From NCBI GenBank assembly GCA_947179485.1, contig OX359247.1:44117131-44181130 (forward strand): 64,000 nucleotides of DNA, in the 5' to 3' direction. This document shows positions 23,593 through 35,978 of the stretch, in pieces (the stretch's first letter is position 1; each line of letters starts with the position of its first letter). This stretch comes from Allacma fusca (taxonomy: Eukaryota > Arthropoda > Collembola > Symphypleona > Sminthuridae). Position numbers and translations under genes: made by a program. Under the pieces are notes generated by a model that saw nothing but the letters and a program-made list of their open reading frames with translations, did no database searches and was not told the DNA's origin.

Positions 23593-23925
23593 GTTTTACT
23601 CTTCAGCTTCACTCTTGAATTTTTTCCAAAAGAATTTTCTCTGCAAATCCCTAAATAGCCCTAAATATTTATTTCTGCGTTAACTTTTCGGGGTAAATCG
23701 TATAGTGTTTCAAAACTGTATTAACAAGTTTTAATGCTGACATTTGCTTGGGAAATGCCTTGGGAAATTTTTTTCAGTATTGTTTCAAAATTGGGTTAAA
23801 AATTTTTGGGAATTTCAGTAAAAATTTGGGGGTAAAAACTTTGAAACATTTATTTAAAATTTAGTGTTCAATTTTCTGAGAATTCTTAAAAACTTACGTT
23901 TTTGCGAATTATTTAAAAATTTAGG
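23593..23925 (+). other. Start of the proposed 12.4-kb intron 1
   Basis: AT-rich sequence following the weak donor GTTTTA. The frame remains open to 23,683 but its codon content changes abruptly, which supports the exon end. No other feature is seen. The arrays and unique stretches up to 35,978 are also intronic under the gene model. Confidence 0.4.
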
Positions 23926-24125
23926 GGCAAATTGTATGAAAATTGTCTACAAATTTAGGGGCAAATTGTATGAAAATTGTCTAAACATTTAGGGGTAGAT
24001 TGTATGAAAATTGTCTAAAAATTTAGCGTCAAATTCAATGAAAATTGTCTACAATTTTAGGGTCAAATGACATGAAAATTTTCTACAAATTTAGGGCAAA
24101 TTGTATGAGAATGTTCTAAAAATGT
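23926..24125. repeat. 34-bp tandem repeat, about 6 copies
   Basis: The unit contains ATTTAGGGGCAAATTGTATG and AAAATTGTCTA. Copies diverge progressively to the right (GGGGCAAATT to GGGTCAAATG). It lies inside the proposed intron 1. Confidence 0.88.
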
Positions 24126-24960
24126 GCGAGGCTTTTCAAAAATTTAGGGTTCAACTTGCAGGGCAAATTTGTAAAATAATGTGGAAATTCATAATTTAGT
24201 AATTTGCTAATGCCAAAAGTAGGGAAATGATGAGACATGAAAATCCGGGTGAAATATTATGCACGTTGGGAAAAAAGTATCGCATCCTCATTTTTTGTCA
24301 CGTTTCCAAAATAGAAAAGTTATTGGAAAGCCTCTGCATTTCTTGCTCCTGGCAATCCCCTCCGTATGCATAATAATAGAGATTTGCCCTTAAGTTGAGA
24401 GAAAAAAAAGGGGATTTACGTGCGCCCTAATGGCCCCGCATAAATCCATGTGGAGTGTACTCTAAGAGGGAATTTTTATCCCTCTCATAAATTGCAAATG
24501 TGATTATCCACTGAACTTGTGTCCTACGTCGATACTCTTTATGAGCCATTTCTCCACCAAAAATTCCCATAAAGTTTCCTTTTCAAGTCCTCCCGCCTTA
24601 TCCCCTCGTTCCCACACAATCATAAATAAATACATGTATCTATTGTACCAGGCAACGTATCTATTACATTAGGTTTTTGGATCCATCCACAGTTTTTTCT
24701 AGCATTTTTTACTCACTTTTTTTTGCATGCTTGGCGGAAAAATCCTCTTGGACTTTAGCTCATTTTTGCTTACATGTTATAAGAGTTGCTTCAAATGCTA
24801 AAAACAAACAAACTAAGGAACAAGGAAGGAAAACATACTTTGAAATTTCCCGCTAATTGTTTTCTTTGTGTTCAGGGGCTTTTCACAGATGACACATATG
24901 TAATGACGGAGCACATGTAAAATAATATGGTTGACCTCGGAAATCTGCGAAACTTTCTAA
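24126..24960. other. Unassigned intronic sequence
   Basis: A small inverted repeat, AGAGGGAATTTTTATCCCTCT, lies at about 24,465-24,486. A poly-purine tract follows 24,400. No exon is supported. Confidence 0.4.
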
Positions 24961-25900
24961 ATGCTACATCTTAATTTACAAAACACGCCAACTAGTGTTT
25001 TGCATAATGAGTTCATAATGTAATTCATAATTCAATACTGTCCGAAAATATTTTAATGTTGGGACAAAACACGCAAAATAATATTTTCCTCAAAACATGC
25101 CAACGAATATTGTATTAATTACACGCCAAATATTATTTTACTCCAAACACGCCAAATTTAAATTTTTGTGTCAAACCACGTCAAATTAAATGTGTACCAT
25201 AAAACACGCCAAACTTTACTCTACTAAAAACAGGCAAACAAACAAAAAACATTGAGTGGAAATATTAACGTTTAAAATTATTTTATACAAAATGCCAAAT
25301 AACATTTTTGCGCCAAAATACGTCAAATAATATTGTTGCGTCAAAACACCAAATTTAATGTTTACGACAAAATACCAAAAAGAAAATTCGTCAAAATATC
25401 AAATTTAATGTTTACATCAAGATACTAAAACAAACGTTTTGCGTCAAAATACCAAAATTAGTCCAAAAATAAATTGTCTTAAAAACACGAGTACAGATAA
25501 TTTCATTCTACACCGAAAAACTAAATAACTCAAACTAAGCTTTACCTCCAGACTGGAAAATACGCTAAACAAATACATGTGTAAAATACGCTAAATGCAA
25601 GTTCCTTTCAAATTGTAAAAGGATATGCATGCTTAATACAACACTACTCAAAACATACATACTTGCAACATTTTTACTTTCAACTGGAAAAGGTGCTAAA
25701 TGCATTGATTATTTCCCAAAACATGCAACTGGATTTTTATTTCTGAAAAAGGTGTTAAATATTAAATGACGTGTTGAAACAAGCTAACTGAAAATTTTTC
25801 TTTCCCTCAAAAGGTGTTAAATAGCCTGAACTCAAAACACACTGAATAAATTTTTCTCCCAAAATTCTAAAGGTGCAAACTTAAATAATAAATTTCTCCT
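24961..25900. repeat. Degenerate ACACGCCAAA / AAATACCAAA array
   Basis: The phrases AAAACACGCCAAA, AAATACGTCAAAT and CAAAATACCAAA recur every 25-40 bp. They grade into AAAAGGTGCTAAATG forms by about 25,680-25,870. The array is too diverged to give a fixed period by eye. Confidence 0.7.
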
Positions 25901-27639
25901 CTAAATAAGGGTGAAAAATTTAGTTGGTGGGAGTTATTACGTGGGAGTGGATTTTTATTAAATTGAGATGTCAATTTTGCAAACCTTTTTGTAAAATCTG
26001 CGCTCCTTGAGAATTAGCCCGATTTACATACATTTGGCGAAAGCTCCTGGAATGACTAATGGGTCTGAAGGATGTATGCACGAGCATTTACATATGTACA
26101 TAACTGTGGTTTAAATTGGAAATGACTTGGAAATGAGAGTCAATAGGTTTGGAATAATGAGGAGGAAATTTACAGAGCAATTATGAATGCGCAATCATCT
26201 GCTCCAAGAAGAAATGGGGGTTTTAATTAGCGCCACGAATTATTCATTAACACTTTTCCCCTCGCCAGAGCGTCCACACTTACTAAATGGAACTGACTCT
26301 GACAACAGCGTTATGTGTACATAATTTCACTTGTTTTTCTAACAGGTTACGCTCAAGCACTCGAGTCTGCATAACATTTTGCGTCTCCAATTTAATCATT
26401 GGGTTCAAGAGAGGCAAATACATTTCTACACCTGGCCATCAGAATAGTAAAGTTACGGTTCAAATATCCCTCCCTTTAAATTTTTTTCTGTGACTCTGCC
26501 CTAAAATTGCGCAGAAAGATTTTTTCCCTCGAACGGGTATACAAAAAATTCCTATTCAAAATTTTGTGTAAAATTGCCCTCAATGCTGCAACTATTATTA
26601 ATTTGCCCTTAAATTTAAACCACCCTTGAAAATCCCCAAATGTTTTGATAGATCAAAATTTTACCCGTAAAATTTCCTAAAAATTTTACGCGTCCTTAAA
26701 AATATTGAAAACAATTTTTTGTTTTTAAAAGGCAATTGTGTTTTTTGAGGAAATTAAGGGTGGTTTTTAAAATTCATAAAATTTTTGGAATTTAAGGTTA
26801 AAAATCTTGAGTTTTTTTTTTGACAATTTTTGTTTTTATGGGGAATCTATTGGAAGCAAGAAAAATTTTGTAAAATTTTGGGGAAATTTGATACTATGGG
26901 ATATTTTTGAAATTTTCTGGATCTCAGTGCCCTCATTTGAGAGAAAGTATCCCTTCAGGCCTTTGACTGACCTGACAGTCGTATTTTCCCATAATTGGTC
27001 TTCGTGTTTGGGAATAATGTCGGACCGTAAAAATGACTCAATTACTAACGATTTTCCTATAAAGGATCATTTTTATTCGGGCCCAATTACGCTCAAATGT
27101 AAACGTATCTACTTGTAAAGGATACCGGGACAATGGGTTGTTGACATAGTTTATAGACGCTATCGTATCTCCCTACTATTTGGATGCCTATGCTTGAAAA
27201 TGGGCTCAACACACTGTGCCTATGCCAATATCTGTACGACAATGTTATGGGTTCCTATAATTTGACGCAAATTTCCTGGACCTTGTATGCGTCCCCTGAA
27301 TAAAATCTCCTGATATGGAGTTGCCTTGAGGAACCCGCTCTTCGACAAGGGATTTAATTGGGCAGGTATGTCCCAGCAAAATTGGGAACATGTTTACTCC
27401 TGTCATTTCCAGCCCACTATTTCCTCCCTATGACATAATCACGTCTCAATAAATATCTAACGTCACTGTGGATCCCACGATACTATCTCATCCCTCAAAT
27501 ATTTGTCCACAAAATACGCACACGTTCCTACACTTGACTCGTACGAATTGAACATAACGAAATTTAGTACTTTTCTTGAATACATATTTGCATGGTTTTT
27601 TAATTAGCCCCAAAAAAATGTTTTGCATTTTTAAAACTT
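25901..27639. other. Unassigned sequence
   Basis: It includes degenerate AAAATTTT-rich sequence at 26,500-26,900. A complex unique stretch at 26,930-27,500 has a GCAG/GTATGT donor-like site at about 27,364. Preceding frames are short and ambiguous. Plus-strand frames 26,287-26,493 and 26,807-27,118 have no recognisable product. Confidence 0.35.
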
Positions 27640-28830
27640 AATAACCATTGAGACCATTAAAAATTACTTGGGCCTCAATGATTTATTTATATTTAAGGGA
27701 GCTATTTTTAAAAAACCATTGAGGCCTTTAAAAAACAGTGGCCTCGATTGGTTTCAATGGTTTTTATGTTATTTTACGGAGCTAATTGAAAATTGAATAA
27801 GTAACTTAAAAATGCATGGGCCTCAAAAGGGGTTTTTTTAATGAATAAAACCCAGCATGGGTGGAAATGTCCCGTGGTGAGAATTTTGAATGTTTTTTTT
27901 AAGAAGAGGGAAAATTTTTTAAAGGTTGATCTGAGACGGGGATTTTTACCCTTAATTTTTGAACTTTCTGCGGCGTAGAAAATTTAAGGCCTGGAGACGC
28001 AAATGCATAATTAAGGAATATGGATGAGGGAGTGTGTCGTAATGTATACAATGGATGATAGAGGTTAGACACACAAAAAGGTAATTAATATTGAGTGCTA
28101 TGGTAAGCTATAGCTCGATATTGTCTCTCGTTCAATTTCCCATTACGGAACTGTCCTCCTCGCTGTTTGTCTAGTCAGCATGCGAAAACATACAAACAGC
28201 TTCGCATACATGCAGACTTGAAAGTATGTGTTTCCTTTGTGTTACCTTGTACATACATATGTACATGTATGTTTACGGACGGAGAGGAGCTGTGGAGTGG
28301 AATGTGTGCTTTCATTTCCATGGTGAATAATTCCAGTGTATATTGAAACCGAGCCTGCAAGTCTTATAAGGATTCGTCGGGGGCCGTGAACACTCCGAGT
28401 TTAATTGCAATTATGGTTTTTAAGGGAAAATCACATGTGAATCGGTACAACGACAATATTATCAAAGAGGCCCGTAAGAAATACATTGGCCTCAGAGGTT
28501 TTTAAAAAAACTTTTAAGGCTTAAAACTAAAAGAGGCCTGTAAAAACACATTGGCCTCAAAGGTTTCTACATTTTCAAGAGAGCCAAAGAGGCCGGTTTA
28601 AACATTACTGGCGTCACCCGGATTTTTATCATGTGATAAAATCCTGAGGCCAATTAAAATTCTGGGGCCTCACGGGGTTCTGAGGGTTTTTGTATATATA
28701 GGACCAAATCATTTGCAGAGGCCCGTTTAGAATGCATTGGCCTCACTACTTTTCAAAATGGTTTTTATAGGTAATAAAATAGCGGATATTTTTGTGAGGC
28801 CCGTTGGAAATGCATTGGCCTCAATGGTTT
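27640..28830. repeat. GAGGCC...GGCCTC palindrome family in two blocks
   Basis: Blocks at 27,640-27,850 and 28,465-28,830 carry units such as GAGGCCCGTTGGAAATGCAT followed by TGGCCTC. The two arms pair around a 10-16 nt loop, and ATGG/CTTTTT tails follow. At least seven copies are seen, spaced about 60-110 bp. Between the blocks (27,860-28,380) the sequence is unique, with an ACATACATATGTACATG microsatellite near 28,247-28,270. Confidence 0.75.
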
Positions 28831-30839
28831 TTTAGGGGTTTTTTAAAGGGAATTATGAACCAAAGGATTGAAAACGTCTTTGAGGTATGATTTGTGGACG
28901 GTCCACGTGCTTTAGCAATTACAGGTAACATAATGAGTGCATATGAACACAGAGATAGATTCATGTATGGACAGTAACAAGTATGTTTCATAGACAATCA
29001 GAATTATGAGACCTCTCTGCTGCCACTCGCTCCTTACCTTTTATTTCCTACCTGCTCACTCTCACTCCGAGTTCCATCACTTTGGACGGACGTTTCCAGC
29101 CAGATACACCGACACAGTCGTATTATTTCACTTTGTGACTGTAACCAAGTCCCAGCTCTCGTTCCCTCTTTCCTTCGGATATTTTTTGTAGGGGGTAGTG
29201 ACATTTTTGCGCTTTGTGGTTTTGCCGGCGGAAGTTGTTTACTGATAAATAATTTAGTGACATTGAGGTTTGCATAATTTTCCTTCCTCGGAAAGAATCA
29301 ATTCCAATCAGTTTCCCTTTTCCCGCTAATGAATTCCCAGTGTGATACAAAAGCTAGTGTAAAATTACTCCGAAATTTTAAACTTTTGACCGCAAAATAT
29401 TTTCAAGTTTAAAATTATCTCTAAAAAAAATTCTTAATAATAAATTTCTTTCCTTGAAATTTTAGGGGCGCAAAAATATTTTACCAAAATTTAGCCCAAA
29501 ACTTCTGCAAATTTCAAGCGAAATATTTTCCAATATTTTTAGAGGCAAAATTCCCCAAATTTTTACGCAGGTTTTTAAAAATGTTTTCAAAAATAAAATT
29601 CAAAGAGGGTTAAAATTTTCGAGGGAAAATTATCTAAAAATTTTATATCTACAATTTTTTAACAGTTTATTGAGTATTCAAAAATTTCAAAATTCAGTCC
29701 AAAATCTAATGTTTTGAAAAACCTGAATATAAAAATAAAATATAGGGAAAACGCAGAAATTGGGCTTAAGCACGTTTTCAAAAAAATATTACTATTTTCG
29801 AATTTGTTCAAAATGTTTCCCAAGAAATTTATTCGAGAGATTTAAAAATTTCCCAAGAAGTGCAACAAAATAGCGTCGCTCAGAAATTCCCACGAGAATT
29901 TCAGAAATTTCCCGGAAACTCCCTATTTATTCCATAAATTTGTACACGTCGGATATTTCACATAAAAATTTAAATTTTTACAAAAAAAAATTCCATTGAA
30001 ATTTAAATGCCTCATTACCATTGAAATTCGGAATCCCTGAGCAGTTTTGGCTACGTTTAAAAAATTCAAAGATATTTCCCTGTTGGGACACTCTCAATCT
30101 TTTTTTTTTCTGTTGGAGTAAAATATGGGATGCGTAAAAACATTTCCTTCCGCCCATATGATACTACAAAGCCCATACCGTGCATTAAAATCCATGCAAA
30201 CATTGTAAAAGCTCGTATCAAATTACTATATGTTTGTTAGTGGGTCTCCTTTAAAAATTTTATTTGCATATGTACGTCCCTGGTATCATATGGGCCAAAT
30301 GGGGCTGAGCATAAAATCGCTGTATTTTTTTTACGACTGACTGAGTCGTCGTCGGAACGACGAAAGGGGGAAAGAGAGCGAGTCATAAAAAGTTAAGGTT
30401 TAATTTTTCCCTCGTCATTCGTCAGGAATTCGGGAGGAAAATTGTCTTCATACACATCCTCAATATAGAGTGTCATCAGTTTTTGCCCATGTAATTTCCT
30501 CGGCATGGTACAATGCCTAGTGACATATTGTGTGTGGAATTTGCACGTGTGTTTTTAACGGTGACAGATAAAAAATAAATATGTACATTATGTGCAAATA
30601 AATGGGGTGGAAAAAAATTGCCAACAAATTTTTCTTCGTCTGCCCTCAAATATCGTTGGTGTTTTTGTGATTTTTTTTTGTTTTTTTTTGTTTTCTCTGG
30701 AAGAGTGTGTGCTTTGAAGCGTGTCATCGCTTTTTCTGTCCCTGGTCTGATATTGGGGCTAAATTTAAAACGGTGCATTATCATATTGTCTATATATTTT
30801 TGGTGGAACGTCCTAGAAAGGAATTGGCTCTAAGAATAA
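28831..30839. other. Unassigned sequence
   Basis: A GC-richer stretch at 29,000-29,190 is open on both strands without a clear winner. 29,345-30,090 is AAATTTT-rich and unstructured. Nothing can be assigned. Confidence 0.35.
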
Positions 30840-30910
30840 ATGAAGAGTTTCGGGGAGCACGGTGAACGGAGCATCAAAGTGCGGCGGACGGGTATTGTCG
30901 TGAGGCCGCA
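30840..30910 (+). other. GC-rich exon-like island, frame undetermined
   Basis: A short GC-rich island in AT-rich sequence is open in several frames. The ATG frame reads MKSFGEHGERSIKVRRTG. Donor-like GTATTG and GTGCGA sites follow, but acceptors are poor. It might be a small exon within the proposed intron 1 or simply unique DNA. Confidence 0.2.
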
Positions 30911-31084
30911 TTGGCTCATCAAACATGTTCGGTGCGAATTTTTTCTTTCAGTTTTATCATTTTCATTTTTCTTTTGATTTTTTACCTTTGGCGAGTAAAT
31001 TCTTCTCAAAGGAAAATATTTCTTTGGTTGCATTTTGGTTCATTTCCTGAATTTTGGAACGATTACTGTTCCTGGGTGTTGGAT
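30911..31084. other. Unassigned sequence
   Basis: T-rich unique sequence with nothing to report. Confidence 0.4.
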
Positions 31085-31740
31085 TACATCGGAAATTGTG
31101 AAATCACATCGGAATTTTAATAGTTGTATCGGAAAACGGTACATTACATCCGGATTTGATTAGTTGTATCGGGAAGCGTTACATTGCATCAGAATTTGAA
31201 TAGTTCCTTCCCAAATTGTTTTCATTGATTGGTTACTTCGATTCGAAAAGCTGCATCGGGAATCGTTACATTCCATCAGAAATTGTTAAGTTCCGTCAAA
31301 ATCTGTTACTCTAAAGAGATCCATTGAACTGGATCAAAATTTAAGCCGTTCCAATCAAATCTGGTTATTTGCTATCGAAATCCATTGAGCTTCAGTCAAA
31401 TCGAGTTAATTGCATCGGACTCTGCATCTGTTAAATTATAGTCAAACGGGCAAAATCCTACTACAAACGGAAGAATTTGAAAAGTGTTCCGGGGGGCATT
31501 TGTGACGTTAAACAAATAACATTTGAATCGGTGACGCATCGAGTGCATCGATTTACTGAAAGCGTACCAGTGTCCAGTCGGTTTTATCATACCGCATCGG
31601 AGAATTCCCAGCGGTCAAATAATAAAAAAAATCAGGATTTAAGAATCCAATATGAGAATTCTCATTGGATGATTCCTGTGAAATACAAATTCCAGCATGG
31701 TGATAGTCGGGACCGATGCGAAATCTCGATTTCAGTTTAA
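31085..31740. repeat. ACATCGGAA / GCATCGG degenerate array, block 1
   Basis: Phrases such as TTACATCGGAAATTG and TTGCATCAGAATTTG recur every 25-40 bp. The motif returns in block 2 at 32,680-33,255. The open frame at 31,477-31,740 runs through the array edge and is not called. Confidence 0.75.
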
Positions 31741-32679
31741 AAAAGCTTCGAAGTTCTTCCTCTAAAATTCTTGGCTATTGAAAAGTTTTTTAGGCTATTT
31801 GGAAATTTACTTTGATACGTATTTTCGAAAAATGTTCAATTTCACATCGGAATAAAATGATTGAAAAGGAAGAAAAACAAGGACACTGAAAACAATAAAT
31901 TTTTATTAAATTGGCGTGAAATTAAAGCCGATTCAGAGAACTTCATTGGGAGGAAAAGCCGGTGGAATTTGCTCCAATGGCCAGGAACAGGTCCCACCCA
32001 TCTTTGATCTGCTAACATGGAGCAAATAAATAAGGAAGCCAACTACGGGCACGTGAAGAAGCATTGATTTACGTGTGAAAAGAAGTCAAGTGTGAAAAAT
32101 GGGCAGAGTGTATTTGGAGGCATAAATAATAATTAGCAGACGTGGATTATGATGGTTATTTAGGAGGGAATATATTTACATGGTAATAAATGAGGGCCAA
32201 AGCCTCGCTCGTACTCCCTCACTCAGTCAAAGTATGAGTCATGAATATATTCACGCTTCTCAAACCCATTGTCCCAATACATAGGAAAACATTTACGGAT
32301 TTTTCAACTCCTCTCATATACATACACAGCAGTGTGGCAACCAGCACTTTAAAATACGAGGAACAAAATTGCCAAGGTCTGTGTTTTTGACAAAAATACA
32401 TTAATTGATGCGTACGTGTATATAATTCTGCAGAGCATTCCTTTCACTGCTTTAGTGTGGTTTCACAATAGCAACGGCAAATACGCTTCTAACATTGATC
32501 CTGGTGGCAGGCATTCCTCGGCTTCTTTTTATTTTTTTTCCTCCTCTGTGTGTATGAACTGTGAAATTCTGAAGCTTCAAAATTTATTCCGAAATTGTTT
32601 CGAGAGACAGACAAATTTGTTTGCGTAAAAATTTAAAATGTCAATCAAATTTTTTGAAAAGTTCACACATTCGTAAATT
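31741..32679. other. Unassigned sequence
   Basis: Unique sequence. Plus- and minus-strand frames of about 60-70 codons (31,842-32,042, 32,219-32,401, 32,416-32,628) show no recognisable product. Confidence 0.4.
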
Positions 32680-33255
32680 CGCATCGGGCTGGAAATTGAG
32701 ACCCTGTGGAATTCCTCGAGAGATTTAGAACAAGTGAAGTTCCAGGATTGTAATTTGTTTACACTCTTCAGAATTTTGCATCGGAAAATGGAGGAAATTC
32801 TACGCCGGAAAATGAGACAAAGATAAGTTTCGAATCGGAAATTGATTGAGATAAACAAGTGCTGCATCGGAAAATGAGGCAGAGATAAGTGCTACATTGT
32901 ATCCTCTGACACTGATTGTGAGATGTACTGCATCGGAAATTCAGACTCCCAGAAGAGCTACATCGAAAGTTGTACCGTCAATTTTCAGACAGTCGTCCAT
33001 TGGAAATCATTGTACTGAAAGCTTCACAGGCGATTCGAAATATTGCAAGTGCATCGGAAATTGCATCTGTCTCAGTCATTACATACATCGGCAAGGAGGA
33101 CGGAAAATCGGCGTGACGGAAATGTAACAGAGGTTTGGGGCTGAAGATAACATTTTCGTATTTTCACATCGGAAAATTGGCGCTATTAAATTTTGACGAT
33201 TTCGTAAGAATTTGAATTTTGCAAACGAATTTTCGAAACTGTATCGGAAAAGCAG
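32680..33255. repeat. CATCGGAAA degenerate array, block 2
   Basis: GCATCGGAAATTG, CATCGGAAAATG and related phrases recur at least ten times with 20-60 bp spacing. This is the same motif as 31,085-31,740. Confidence 0.75.
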
Positions 33256-33955
33256 TTTCAATAGAGAGACAGGACTAGAATTGTAATTTTCAATGGGAAT
33301 CTTCGATGTAAATTATGAAAGAGCATTCTAACCCTATGCGATACTTAGGGTTAAGTTTTGGCGGAGAAATTTGAGTGGGAAGTTTTATTTAATACTGTTT
33401 TAAAGTAGGGGGATAGTTGAATGGAATGTAAATGGATGGGGGGGAAAATGGGAGATGAACTGTCGCCACAGATTGTAATTTGTGGTGGAAGGGAGGGGGA
33501 TCTTTTGTGTGTGGGTTTTGCTGAAAATTCAGAACCCAGAGACTAAGTTGGATTTAATGAAGGAAATGAGAAAACTTTGTCTCTTCGGATTTTCTGTTTA
33601 AGTCCAGGGGTTGAGGATAAGAGCCCAAATCTGAGTTTGATTGCTCTGCTACAGATACAAACTCATCGTGTGTACTTCCATTGCCTCCAGACCTCCCATT
33701 ATTATATCTCTCACTCTCCCGGCCCTCCCTTCATGTAAACTCTTAAACTCTATTTGTCATTGTCCGGGGAGGAAGTCGGAGAGAGAGAGAAGGAAGCGAA
33801 AGGGAAAACAACTTGCAAGAATCCCTAATTTCAGCTAAATCTAAAACATTGCCCTAATCATCTCCCAAAATCCTCCTCTACCTCCGATACATCCAAATCC
33901 ACTATGTTCATATGCCACAGATACGCTCGGGTTCGGGTCGAAATCTCTTAGCTTT
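33256..33955. other. Unassigned sequence with a GA-rich tract
   Basis: It includes a GAGAGAGAGAAGGAAG tract at about 33,779-33,800. No exon is supported. Confidence 0.4.
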
Positions 33956-34495
33956 AAATGAGGTCAAACTGGGTCAAATGGCAATCAAATTTTGTTTAAA
34001 TTGTGTTCAACTATTGGTAAAATTTGGATCAAATTCTGACCAAATTCCAATTAAACTTGGTTAAAATTTGGTTCGAGTTTTGATAAAAAAAAATTTAAAT
34101 TTTGGTAGAATTTCGGCAAATTTTGGAAGAATTTGTTTAAATATTGGTACAATTTCGATAAATTTTGGTAGTTTTGTTCAAACAAACATTAGTCATGTTT
34201 GGATCAAATTCTGAAAAAGTTCCAATTAAATTTTGTTAAAATTTGGTTACAATTTTGTTCAAGTTTTGATCAAAATTTGGTTACAATTTTGTTCAAGTTT
34301 TGATCAAAATTTGGTTAAATTTGGTTAGAATTTCGATAAATTCTGGTACTTTTGTTCAAATTTTGATTAAATGCTGGTACAATTTTGGTAAAATTTTAGT
34401 CAATGTTGGACAAATTCTGGCTCTATTTTGATGAAGTTTCCCTCAAATTCGGTCAAATTTCGACCTAATTTCAGTAATATTTTCAGTTCAGGAAA
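33956..34495. repeat. TTTGGTCAAATTTTG-type degenerate array
   Basis: Overlapping 12-34 bp phrases such as AAATTTGGTTACAATTTTGT and CAAGTTTTGATCAAAATTTG recur. One 34-bp unit is directly duplicated at about 34,240-34,310. Confidence 0.75.
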
Positions 34496-34746
34496 TTTAA
34501 TTTTATTCAAATATAAGCCGTAGCTCAAATTTTGGGCAAAATATCATCTTTTAGTTAGTCAACGTTAAGATTAGCTCAAAAATCGCCTTCAAACTTGTAC
34601 TTGAAAATTCAAGTTTGAGCTAAGCAAAAGATTTTAGAATCACAATTTACAATTAGCTCGGGTAGAATTTTAAAAAAATTGTTTGACAAAGTTCTAGCTT
34701 AACCTTGAATTTTGAATTTAAGTTCAAGTTGAGCAATCTGACTTAC
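34496..34746. other. Unassigned sequence
   Basis: AT-rich, with repeated CAAGTTTGAGCTAA-like phrases at 34,565-34,735. It sits next to the candidate exon on the minus strand. Confidence 0.4.
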
Positions 34747-34803
34747 TTGAGCCGAGCGGATCTGTGACATGAACTGCACGTTAATCCTTCTAGTGAGGCT
34801 TGT
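34747..34803 (-). CDS. Candidate minus-strand internal exon (57 nt)
   Basis: On the minus strand the sequence GGGTTAG precedes 19 open codons, TSLTRRINVQFMSQIRSAQ. These end at CAA/GTAAGT (34,741-34,746), a consensus donor. The frame starts and ends on codon boundaries, and the in-frame TAG is in the acceptor itself. It sits in a locally GC-rich stretch. The polypyrimidine tract is weak. Chance is not excluded. Confidence 0.22.
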
Positions 34804-35640
34804 CTAACCCGGAGCTGTACATTGGATCGGAAGGGAGCCTTGAATTTCCAATTTGCGCCCGGGAAAGTCCAATACTTAAAAGTGTGTGATCCAATTTAGA
34901 GCACCAGTCCTTTTTTGAGTAAGGCAAGAAAAATAAGGGATGGAAAAGGATACACGTCTTTCATTTGAAATTGCTCGAGACTTTTAAATTCACTTTGCTC
35001 TCCAGACTCCACTGTCGTATGAAATGTCACATGGACTTTCCCTCCGGCCCTTTCCACCAACATAAATACGCTTCCACGTCAAGTCATGTTTTATAGGCTT
35101 GATTTACACATCCCATACCTCGGAGGCCTACGTGCCTTTATGTAGTTACGTCCAAAATTTACTCTCCGCCGATTGCATTTAGTACATTCAGAGAAACCCA
35201 ATTTTAACACGGCGACTTTCCCCATTAAAAAATATAAGCCACTTTCCAGGCCCAAAGGAGTTGAAACTCTACCGCCTTAACATTTTCCTATTCTGGGTTT
35301 TAACACGTCCAAAATTATTTGTTATGGAGCATTTTATCGTACAACAACGTTCTTATAAATCTAGCATGATTTTTGAGACGACACAAAGTTTTGAGAACAT
35401 CTAAAATTGTATTTCAAAATTAAAAAAATAGACGGAAGCAAATTTAGAACCAAAAGGCTCTTCATCCAGATCAAACGTTCCAAGTAACGTTCCACTAAAA
35501 TTTTTGAATTTCCCGCCAAGATTATTATTTCAAATCCGATCAAAATTAGCATTGCATTACGCAGTCGCACTACCATTTAAATCAAAATTACCGCTGAGGT
35601 GGGTGCTATAAAATTATTTATAGCCAGTTTTTAAACTTCC
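34804..35640. other. Unassigned sequence
   Basis: Unique sequence. The minus-strand frame 35,361-35,576 is AT-rich and unremarkable. Confidence 0.4.
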
Positions 35641-35644
35641 CGCC

Positions 35645-35930
35645 AAATTTGCATTCAAAATTCTTGACAAATTTGTATTCAAAATTCTTGACAAATTTGT
35701 ATTGAAAATTCTTGTCAAATTTGTTTTCAAAATTCTTGACAAATTTGTATTCAAAATTCTTGACAAATTTGTATTCAAAATTCTTGACATATTTGTTTTC
35801 AAAATTCTTGACAAATTTGTATTCAAAATTCTTGACATATTTGTTTTCAAAATTCTTGACAAATTTGTATTCAAAATTCTTGACAAATTTTTATTCAAAA
35901 TTCTTGACAAATTTTTATTCAATTCCGCTA
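35645..35930. repeat. 24-bp tandem array just upstream of exon 2
   Basis: About eleven to twelve copies of a 24-bp unit (CAAATTTGTATTCAAAATTC plus 4 nt), with TTGTTTTC and TTTTTATTC variants. It ends about 50 bp before the predicted acceptor of the 35,979 exon. Three open frames in it (both strands) result from the eight-codon period. Confidence 0.93.
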
Positions 35931-35978
35931 AAAAATTCGCCTCTGCACAAATTCCTACGAAATTTTCTCTAAAACAAG

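Noticed and set aside
35645..35930. Regular short repeats considered as a CRISPR array
   Set aside because: Units are contiguous with no unique spacers, there are no cas genes, and the sequence is eukaryotic.
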